Shown: piece after piece, positions 55,521-64,000 of the stretch
How the letters are laid out: every line of letters begins with the position of its first letter
How positions within the stretch are numbered: position 1 is the first letter of the stretch
Assembly (NCBI RefSeq): GCF_001659605.2
Contig: NC_035161.2
Coordinates: forward strand, 62,001-126,000
DNA from: Manihot esculenta
Taxonomy: Eukaryota > Streptophyta > Magnoliopsida > Malpighiales > Euphorbiaceae
Length of the DNA stretch: 64,000 nt
Direction of reading: 5' to 3'
Notes under the pieces: generated by a model
What the model was told of the DNA's origin: nothing
The model's database searches: none
Seen by the model: the letters and a program-made list of their open reading frames with translations, nothing else
Position numbers and translations under genes: made by a program

Positions 55521-57722
55521 TGTAATACCCGGCTAGAGTCCGGTATTGGAATTCTACTTTCTGGTGGAATCCAGGATGTCGAAATCCTCTAGAAGGGTAA
55601 GATTTATGTTTTTTAAAAGTGTTTTAGTAAGTTTTAATGATTTAAAGTGTAAAGGAAATGAGTTTTTGGAAAGAAAAGCACCAAGGAAGAAATGCAAGGT
55701 TCGGCCACCGAAGGTGAAAGTTCGGCCGCTGAACATGCATGAGTTTGGATTCACGTTAGGCCGCCGAAGGTGGTCTGGCCAGCCACCTATAAAAGGCCCT
55801 AGGTCGGTGAAATGGATAAGCTTCTTCCATTTTCACTGACAGAGGTGAGACCATGATCTTCCTTTTGTGATCTTTATGTTTTCTCCAAATCTTTCAAAGT
55901 TTTGATGAGTTTTTATGATTGTTTGAAGGTTTTGAGCAAAAAACCCAAGTTTAGAAGTTTGGAGACTTTGAGGGAGAGTTTCTCCATATCTCCACGTTGG
56001 GATCGTTTATCTTCTTGTTTGTAAGAGGTAAGTGAAGATCCTGAACTTCTTTTCATGATTTATGTAGGTTTTATGGAGTTTTTGGGTAGAGATGCATGTT
56101 TAGGGTAAGTTGAGATTTTGGTTGATTTGTGGTCAAAGCATGTATATGTGTTTGGTTGTGATGTTTGTTGGGGTTTTACGTTAGTTTTGGACCCCTTTGT
56201 GCCTATACTTGTGTATATGCAGCTTGTGAAATTGTGGTTTGCATGTTTGAGTGAAGATTGGGTACGTTTGCATGAAGCAAAACAAGTTTCTGCCTTACAG
56301 GAAAATACAGTTTCGGCCGCCGAAAGAGGGTTTGGCCGCCGAACATGCTAAGGAGGTGGTTTCGGCTGCCTAAGCTTGCCCAAGCTTGCCACCGAAAGTT
56401 TGGACGTTCGGCTCTGGAGGAGGGTTTCGGCCGCCGAAAGTGCCGCCGAACATGCATGAGTTTCTTCTCTAGAGAGGACTTTCGGCAGCCGAAGGTGCTG
56501 CCGAAAGTGCTTGAGTTTCGTCTCTGGAAAGGACTTTCGGCCGCCGAACCTGCCGCCGAAAGTTCCCTATCCAGCCTTCTTTTGCATGTTTTTCTTGATT
56601 CTTTGAGGATGTGTTAGGGGGGTTTTGGGGAGTTTTATAGAGTTATTCTTGAGCTAGTTTGGTCCCTCATTTGAGTCCACCTGTGTAGGAACGGACCAGA
56701 GGAACCGAAGAGAGCAGTAGTGAGCACTGCTTCAGAGTATTCAGAGTTAGTTCAAAGTCAGCCAGAGGTGAGTGGAACTAAACTAAATCTTTTTAATATG
56801 AGTAAGCAAATGTTTTTAGCATGTTTCATGCACCATGATTATGCAATAGGTTGATTGCATTAGAATTCACGAAGCTGTTGCATTACATTTTATGTTATTG
56901 ATGTGGATGGAATGTGAGTGATCCATTATGCTCTGAGAAAGACCAGGTGCCCATTCTATGCCCTGGCACGAGTTATGAGGAAGTCTAGGTGCCCATTCTA
57001 CGCCCTGGCACGGGTTATCAGGTAAGACAGGAAGACCAGGTGCCCATTCTATGCCCTGGCACGAGTTATCAGGTAAAACAGGAAGACCAGGTGCCCATTC
57101 TATGCCCTGGCACGAGTATAGGATGTCGAGACTATTGGTGACCCATTCATCCTTGCTGTGAATTGTCTGTGATATGATGCATTTCATTTGAGCATGTTTA
57201 ATTAACATGTTTTACTGTTCTACTCACTGGGCTAGTATAGCTCACCCCTCTCCCTTAACCCCAGTCTTGCAGGAGCAGAGTACAGGGAGAGTCAGAAGAG
57301 TACAGAAAGAGTAAAGAGCTTTGTAATAGCATAGTGTGGACATGTAATTCGTAAAAAGATGTTATAGTTTTGTCTAGTATTGTGCTTGACCCATTTGTAT
57401 TGTAAATCCCTTTTTGTATACATGGTTGGTTTATGTAAATGTGTTTGCTTGATGAGTATGAGAACCAGGCTTAACATAGTATGAGTTTTAACCCGTCTAG
57501 AGCAATGATGGCTCTAGTAAGGGGTTCTGTAGTACAGAGATAGTGCATGCACAGGTTGAGCCTTGGTACAGAGCAAAATTGTATGCTTTTACAGAAAATG
57601 TATGATCATGTTTGGGATTTTACAGGTGCACAGACAGTATAGCAGGCTTGCTACAGGTCCCGGTGACCTTAAGTCGACCTGGATCCTAGCGCCGGTAGCG
57701 GTCCGATTTTTGGGTCGTTACA
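55521..57722 (+). repeat. 5' LTR of element I
   Basis: TATAAAAG at 55788-55795. GCC motifs at 55695-55770 and 56310-56560. A minisatellite of about four units (GACCAGGTGCCCATTCTATG...) lies at 56940-57115. Confidence 0.95.
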
Positions 57723-57725
57723 GAT

Positions 57726-57743
57726 TGGTATCAGAGCCCTAGG
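57726..57743 (+). other. Primer binding site, tRNA-iMet type (I)
   Basis: TGGTATCAGAGCCCTAGG, three bases after the LTR end. Confidence 0.9.
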
Positions 57744-57946
57744 TTCATATGGTCGGACCTATAGAGAGAGTGTCGGGCTCATAAAGTGTTGGTCAAGCAC
57801 AATAGGAAATCATGTCCACTAGGATAGGATGTAGAGTCCTGTCTATATGATGATGTGTAATGCCATGAGTTATGCATGTGCATTGTTATTATGTGATGTT
57901 TATATGCTGATGTGTGCTGTTATGTGTTGTTTTCCAGTAAGCTAAG

Positions 57947-60900
57947 ATGAGAGGAACTCGTCGATCTGCAAGATTGGCTGGAGTCCCACCAGTGAGTGAG
58001 GGTTCAGATGCTCGTCCTCCTGCATTGCCAAGGGCAATGTCTCAGAGATCAAGCGGGGAGGGTACATCAAGGGACCCTAAAAGGTCTTTTGACGAGAGCA
58101 GAAGAGTAACAGATAGAGGAGGAAGGTCAGAGGAAGTGAAGGAAGCTATGGATGTGGATCAGGGCAGAGAGGAAAGCACGGGTATGGACAGATCTAAAGA
58201 GGGTATGGGAGAATCTCTAGGAGGCGCTCAGGCCTCAGGATTTGGGTATCCACCCCACTATCCACCCTTTCCACAAGGCCCGGGGTATCCGATGGGGGGG
58301 TACGTCGGATTACTCTGGTTTTATCCCATATCCTACCTACATGCCTTACATGCCTTATTCTCCTTTTTACCCACCATATCCCATGTATCCACCCACACCT
58401 TTCCATCCCAGTTCAGCATACCCAGATCGAAGTGATACAGCACCTTCTGCTCCACCACCAGAACCAGAACCAGTAGCCCCTGTTGTCCAAGTACCTCAAC
58501 CTAGCTCATCTGAGGGAAGTAAAGTGAAAATGACAGAGTACCTGAAGTTGGATGCTCCCAAATTCAATACAGGAGATGATCCATTTGAGTACCTCAGAAC
58601 GGTTAAGATGATAACCGATGAGTTAGGAGCTGATGATAGCAGAGCCATTGAGATGGCAGGGTTCACACTGAAATGCAAGAAAGCCTGAGAGTGGTTCAAG
58701 AATTATGTGGACCCCAGGTTGGACAGCATGTCATGGGAAGAGTTCGCCAATGAATTTGCTGGGTGGGCTTTTCCTGACAGTTCTAGAGAGATGAAAGTGA
58801 TAGAATTTGAGCAGTTGAGGCAGACCGAGGAGATGAGTGTAGATGAATACACAGATAAGTTCCTGGAACTGCTACAATATGTGGGTTAGGCTTATGACAC
58901 TGACCAGAAGAAGGCAAGGAGATATACTATGAGACTTCATCCCAGGTATTCCTCCTTGATTCTTCCAGCAGAGAAAGAGAGTTTCCACTCTATTGTGGAT
59001 GCAACCAGGAAGATGGAGGCAAGTGCCATCATTCAGGGGACAGTAAAACAGCAAGTGGCACAGCCTTCGGGTTCGAAGACCCCCAGTGCAGCAACTTCAG
59101 GCAGCAAGAAATGGGAGAAGACAAAAGGTAAAAAAAACAAGTTCTGGAGCAAGATCAAGTCTGGTCTGGGAATGGGTAGTGGCTCAAGCTCTGGCACAGA
59201 CAGTCCAGTATATGGGAGATATGGGAGATCACACAGGGGAGTTTGTCGGTTGGGATCTACAGCCTGCTTTAACTGTGGGCAGGAGGGGCATTTTGCTCGG
59301 GAATGTCCTAAGGTGACCTTCATGGCACCATCCCAGCATATGACTTCTGGTAGTGTGGCTCAGCCAGCAGCTTCAGCCATGCCTCAGAGTAGTGGCAGAG
59401 GTAGAGAGGGTCAGCCTCTTCTTCTACAGCAGGTTCCCGAGGTGGAGGTCCTGTAGCCCCAGCACGGATCTTCACTATGACTCAGGAGGAGGCAAACACG
59501 TCGAACACAGTGGTGTCAGGTAATCTCATCATTGGGTGTTCTGATGTGTATGCTTTGATGGACCCCGGTGCTTCTCATTCCTTTATTGCTTCGAGAGCCG
59601 TGGAGAGATTGGGTCTGATGATCTCTGAGTTAGAGTGTCCTCTCTGAGTCAGTGGACCCAAATGTGACCCATCAGTGGCAGTATCAGTCTGTCGCTTCAG
59701 TCCAGTGTTCATAGAGGGTAGATGCCTTCCAGCTGACCTAGTGGTTCTAGATTTGACGGATTTTGATGTCATTCTAGGGATGGATTGGCTATCTACATAT
59801 GGTGCTACCTTGGACTGTAGAGACAAGGTAGTTAGTCTCAGAGACCAGGATGGGTCAGAGTGTGTCTTCAGAGGAGACAGGAGGGGCACACCTAAAGGGT
59901 TGATCTCAGCCCTTCAGGCTCGTCGTTTGCTTAGGAGGGGTTGTCAAGGGTTTCTAGCTCATGTGAGAGAGCTAGATAGTCAGGTTAGGGAACCAACCTC
60001 GGTACCAGTAGTCCGAGAATTTCCAGACGTCTTTCCAGACGAGCTTTCAGGACTACCACCTGATAGGGAGATAGAGTTTGAAATAGAATTGCTGCCTGGT
60101 ACCAGACCTATCTCTATTCCTCCCTATAGGATGGCGCCAGCAAAGTTAAAAGAGCTGGAAGCGCAATTGCAGGAGTTGGTAGATAAGGGTTTCATCCGTC
60201 CTAGTACCTCACCTTGGGGTGCTCCAGTGCTGTTTGTCAGAAAGAAGGATGGATCCCTCAGACTTTGTATCTATTACAGGCAGTTGAACAAGGTCACTAC
60301 CAAGAATAAGTATCCCCTACCTAGGATCGACGATCTATTTGACCAGCTAGCTGGAGCAGGATGTTTTTCTAAAATAGATCTGAGGTCCGGGTATCATCAG
60401 TTGAGAGTCAGAGAGGCAGATGTGCCAAAGACAGCTTTCAGGACCAGATATGGGCATTATGAGTTCTTAGTAATGCCGTTCGGGTTGACTAACGCCCCTA
60501 CAGCATTCATGGATCTCATGAACAAAGTTTTCAGTGAGTATCTGGATCACTTTGTTATTGTCTTCATCGATGATATCTTAGTGTATTCCAGAGATGCAGA
60601 GGAGCATGCCCATCATCTGAGGACAATTCTGCAGACTCTGAGAGAGCATGGCTTGTATGCCAAGTTCTCTAAGTGTGAGTTTTGGTTGAGGAGCATTTCA
60701 TTCTTGGAGCATGTGGTATTAGCAGAAGGTATTGAGGTAGACCGCAAGAAGATAGAGGCTCTAGCTAACTGGCCTAGACCCATATCAGTAACAGAGATCA
60801 AAAGCTTTTTGGGTCTGGCAGGTTACTACAGGAGGTTCGTTCAGGACTTCTCAAAGATAGCTGCTCCTATGACGAAACTGACTAAGAAGAATCAAAGGTT

Positions 60901-62133
60901 CGTGTGGTCGGACCAGTGTGAAGAGAGCTTCGAAGAGCTAAAGAGAAGATTAACATCAGCACCGGTGTCAGCTCTGCCCATCAGTAATGAGGACTTCACA
61001 GTGTTCTGTGATGCGTCCAGAGTGGGATTGGGTTGTGTTTTGATACAGAATGACAGGGTGATTGCTTATGCTTCTAGACAGCTGAAGAAGCACGAGTTGA
61101 ATTACTCCACCCATGACCTAGAGATGGCGGCAGTCATCTTTGCACTCAAAATGTGGAGACATTACCTTTATGGGGTTAAATGTGAGATCTTCACAAATCA
61201 TAAGAGTTTACAGTACATCTTGAGTCAGAAAGAGCTGAATTTGAGGCAGAGAAGGTGGGTAGAACTGCTCAGTGACTATGATTGCAAGATCCAGTACCAT
61301 CCGGGTAAGGCGAATGTTGTGGCAGACGCCCTAAGCCGAAAATCACTTGGCAGTTTATCCCATATAGCAGCAGAGAGAAGACCAGTGGTGATGGAGTTTT
61401 ATAAGCTCATCGATGAAGGGCTACAGCTAGAGTTGTCTGGTACAGGTGCGTTGATAGCATAGATGAAAGTGACACCTGTGTTTTTGGAGCAGGTAGCTCA
61501 GAAACAGCATGAGGACCCTGAGTTAGTGAAAATTGCCAGGACTATTCAGTCAGGCAATAGTGCAGAGTTCAGATTTGACAACCAAGGGATCCTCCGCTAT
61601 GGGAATCGCCTATGTGTACCAGATGACACAAGTCTGAAGGGAGACATTATGAGGGAAGCTCATAATGCAAGGTATAGTGTTCACCCTGGAGCCACCAAGA
61701 TGTATCAAGATCTGAAAAGAGTATATTGGTGGCCAGCTATGAAGAAAGAAGTGGCACAGTGATTCGTTTTGGGAAGAAAGGTAAGCTAGCTCCACAGTAC
61801 ATTGGACCCTTTGAGATCTTACAGAAGGTCGGGAATGTGTCGTATAAGCTAGATTTACCTACATCTATGGAGAGAATTCACCCGGTGTTTCATGTTTCTA
61901 TGCTACGGAAGTTCGTGTCAGATCCGAGTAAGGTTCTTAGTGAGCCTGATGTAGAGATCCTTGGAGATCTAACCTATATAGAGTAGACAGTGCGGATCCT
62001 AGACACGCAGATTAGAAAGCTAAGGAACAAGGAACTTCCGATGGTGAAAGTCCTTTGGAACCACCACAATCTAGAAGGGTGCACCTGGGAGACACGGGAG
62101 TCTATGCTCCAGCAATATCCATATCTGTTTTAA
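57947..62133 (+). pseudogene. Element I gag-pol polyprotein, integrase core deleted
   Basis: Starts at ATG 57947 ([12 protein letters not shown]). One extra G near 58300 shifts the frame and about four bases are lost near 59405. Stops: TGA 58686-58688, TAG 58887-58889 (same site and codon as in A), TGA 59646-59648, TAG 61460-61462, TAG 61984-61986; normal end TAA 62131-62133. Protease DPGAS (near 59565), [11 protein letters not shown] (near 60570) and RNase [10 protein letters not shown] (near 61010) are readable in a 595-residue open stretch, 59675-61462. The zinc knuckle CFNCGQEGHFAREC is intact, but a second Cys-rich gag motif has Tyr for Cys. At 61761 the text jumps from the integrase zinc region to its C-terminal part, removing the DDE core. 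The chromodomain remains. Confidence 0.92.
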
Positions 62134-62172
62134 GGTTAGTCTTCCTCCTTTTTATGTGTTTATTTGTTTGAG

Positions 62173-62209
62173 GAACATTCGGGGACAAATGTTCTAAAAG
62201 GGGGGAGAA
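62173..62209 (+). promoter_or_regulatory. Hairpin (one mismatch) plus polypurine tract of I
   Basis: GAACATTCG, GGGA, CAAATGTTC: one stem pair is lost by G-to-A. The tract AAAAGGGGGGAGAA ends before the 3' LTR. Confidence 0.8.
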
Positions 62210-64000
62210 TGTAATACCCGGCTAGAGTCCGGCATCGAAATTCTACTTTCCTGTAGAATCCAGGATGTCGGAATCCTCTAGAAGGGTAAGATTTATGTTT
62301 TTTTCAAGTGTTTTAGTAAGTTTTAATGTTTTAAAGTGTAAAGGAAATGAGTTTTTGGAAAGAAAAGCACCAAGGAAGAAATGCAATTCGGCCGCCGAAG
62401 GTGAAAGTTCGACCGCCGAACATGCATGAGTTTGGATTCACGTTAGGCCGCCGAAGGTGGTCTAGCCAGCCACCTATAAAAAGCCCTAGGTCGGTGAAAT
62501 GGATAAGCTTCTTCCATTTCCATTGACAGAGGTGAGACCGTGATCTTCCTTGGGTGATCTTCATGTTTTCTCCAAATCTTTCAAAGTTTTGATGAGTTTT
62601 TATGATTGTTTGAAGGTTTTGAGCAAAAAACCCAAGTTTAGAAGTTTGGAGACTTTGAGGGAGAGTTTCTCTATATCTCCACGTTGGGATCGTTTATCTT
62701 CTTGTTTGTAAGAGGTAAGTGAAGATCCTGAACTTCTTTTCATGATTTATGAAGGTTTTATGGAGTTTTTGCGTAGAGATGCATGTTTAGGGTAAGTTGA
62801 GGTTTTGGTTGATTTGTGGTCAAAGCATGTATATGTGTTTGGTTGTGATAAATGTTGGTGTTTTACGTTAGTTTTGGACCCCTTTGTGCCTATACTTGTG
62901 TATATGCAACTTGTGGAATTGTGGTTTGCATGTTTGAGTGAAGATTGGGTACGTTTGCATGAAGCAGAACAAGTTTCTGCCTCATTGGAAAATCCAGTTT
63001 CGGCCGGCGAAAGAGGGTTCGGCCGCCGAACATGCTAAGGAGGTGGTTTCGGCTGCCTAAGCTTGCCCAAGCTTGCCCCCGAAAGTTTGGACGTTCGGCT
63101 CTGGAGGGGTTTTGGCCGCCGAAAGTGCCGCCGAACATGCATGAGTTTTGTCTCTGGAGAGGACTTTCGGCAGCCGAAGGTGCCGCCGAAAGTGCTTGAG
63201 TTTCGTCTCTGGAAGGGACTTTCGACTGCTGAACCTGCCGCCGAAAGTGCCCTGTCCAGCGTTCTTTTGCATGTTTTTCTTGATTCTTTGAGGATGTGTT
63301 AGGGGGGTTTTGGGGAGTTTTATAGAGTTGTTCTTGAGCTAGTTTGGTCATTCATTTGAGTCCACCTGTGTAGGAACGGACCAGAGGAACCAAAGAGAGC
63401 AGTAGTGAGCACTGCTTCAGAGTATTCAGAGTCAGTTCAGAGTCAGCCAGAGGTGAGTGGAACTAAACTAAATCTTTTTAATATGAGTAAGCAAAAGTTT
63501 TTAGCATGTTTCATGCACCATGAGTATGCAATAGATTGATTGCATTAGAATTCACGAAGCTGTTGCATTGCATTTTATGTTATTGATGTGGATGGAATGT
63601 GAGTGATCCATTAGTCTCTGAGAAAGACCAGGTGCCCATTCTATGCCTTGGCACGAGTTATGAGGAAGTCTAGGTGCCCATTCTACGCCCTGGCACGGGT
63701 TATCAGGTAAGACAGGAAGACCAGGTGCCTATTCTACGCCCTGGCACGAGTTATCAGGTAAAACAGGAAGACCAGGTGCCCATTCTATGCCCTGGCACGA
63801 GTATAGGATGTCGGGACTATTGGTGACACATTCATCCTTGCTGTGAATTGTCTGTGATATGATGCATTTCATTTGAGCATGTTTAATTAACATGTTTTAC
63901 TGTTCTACTCACTGGGCTAGTATAGCTCACCCCTCTCCCTTAACCCCAGTCTTGCAGGAGCAGAGTACAGGGAGAGTCAGAAGAGTACAGAAAGAGTAAA
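62210..64000 (+). repeat. 3' LTR of element I, incomplete
   Basis: Starts TGTAATACCC and is collinear with the 5' LTR to the window edge. TATA box at 62475. It differs from the 5' LTR at several places already in the first 70 bp, so the copy looks older than B, F and G. Confidence 0.93.

Larger units (their letters stand above)
55521..64000 (+). mobile_element. Tekay/Del-type Ty3 retrotransposon I, 3' LTR cut by window edge
   Basis: The 5' LTR is 55521-57722 (2,202 bp), the internal region 57723-62209, and the 3' LTR begins at 62210 and runs off the window. The left flank ATAAA (55516-55520) is the presumed target duplication; the right copy is not visible. The internal region is about 4.5 kb, shorter than the 5.2-5.4 kb of B, G and F, because the integrase core is deleted. 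The gag-pol frame has two frameshifts and five stops. Confidence 0.95.

Overview
The window is plant nuclear DNA, almost certainly from an angiosperm and probably a eudicot (species not determinable). It is dominated by chromodomain-bearing Ty3/gypsy LTR retrotransposons of the Tekay/Del type. Their tRNA-iMet primer sites, gag-pro-RT-RNaseH-integrase order and 2.2-2.3 kb LTRs can all be read. Athila-type Ty3/gypsy elements, a plant LINE ORF1 remnant, two hAT-type MITEs and a long-TIR Mutator-like element are also present. I find one convincing host gene: a single-exon AP2/ERF transcription factor at 49874-50890.

Positions 1-48089 form one nested stack. From the outside in: a LINE ORF1 (minus) is cut by an Athila LTR, D2 (36661-37295 plus 47300-48089). 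D2 is cut by Tekay H, which extends off the left edge and ends at 36660, and by Tekay F (37296-47294, minus). H is cut by Athila D in its pol (D right end 23005) and by Tekay G (24679-34576) in its 3' LTR. D is cut by Tekay A (minus, right end 17134) and by a hAT MITE in its gag (19622-20599). A is cut by Tekay B (3575-13247, plus) in its gag, and by a further Tekay LTR that ends at 340 in its integrase. Five insertions show exact target-site duplications on both sides in the window: B GGCAT, G GAAAG, F GTTTA, and the MITEs with 8 bp each.

At 48784-55520 lies the only low-TE stretch: the ERF gene with a TATA box, then 98 bp past its stop a 2.65 kb Mutator-like element with about 600-bp terminal inverted repeats, an AT-rich core, a 9-bp target duplication and a nested hAT MITE. 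Then come about 1.9 kb of unassigned sequence. Tekay element I (55521 to beyond 64000, plus) closes the window and lacks its integrase catalytic core.

How the parts work together: each Tekay element codes gag, protease, RT, RNase H, integrase and a C-terminal chromodomain in one reading frame. Copies range from nearly intact (F, one internal stop; B, a lost start and three stops) to heavily decayed (A, H, I). Hand-counted LTR divergence is about 1.1% for B, 1.8% for G and 1.9% for F, so the transposition is geologically recent. The LTRs share a TATA box and dense TTCGGCCGCCGAA motifs that contain the GCC-box core GCCGCC. All five visible 3' ends have a hairpin next to the polypurine tract. 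No unknown multi-gene system was found. The most unusual signals are the GCC motif shared between unrelated element classes, the shared nonsense codon in A and I, and the long-TIR element beside the ERF gene.
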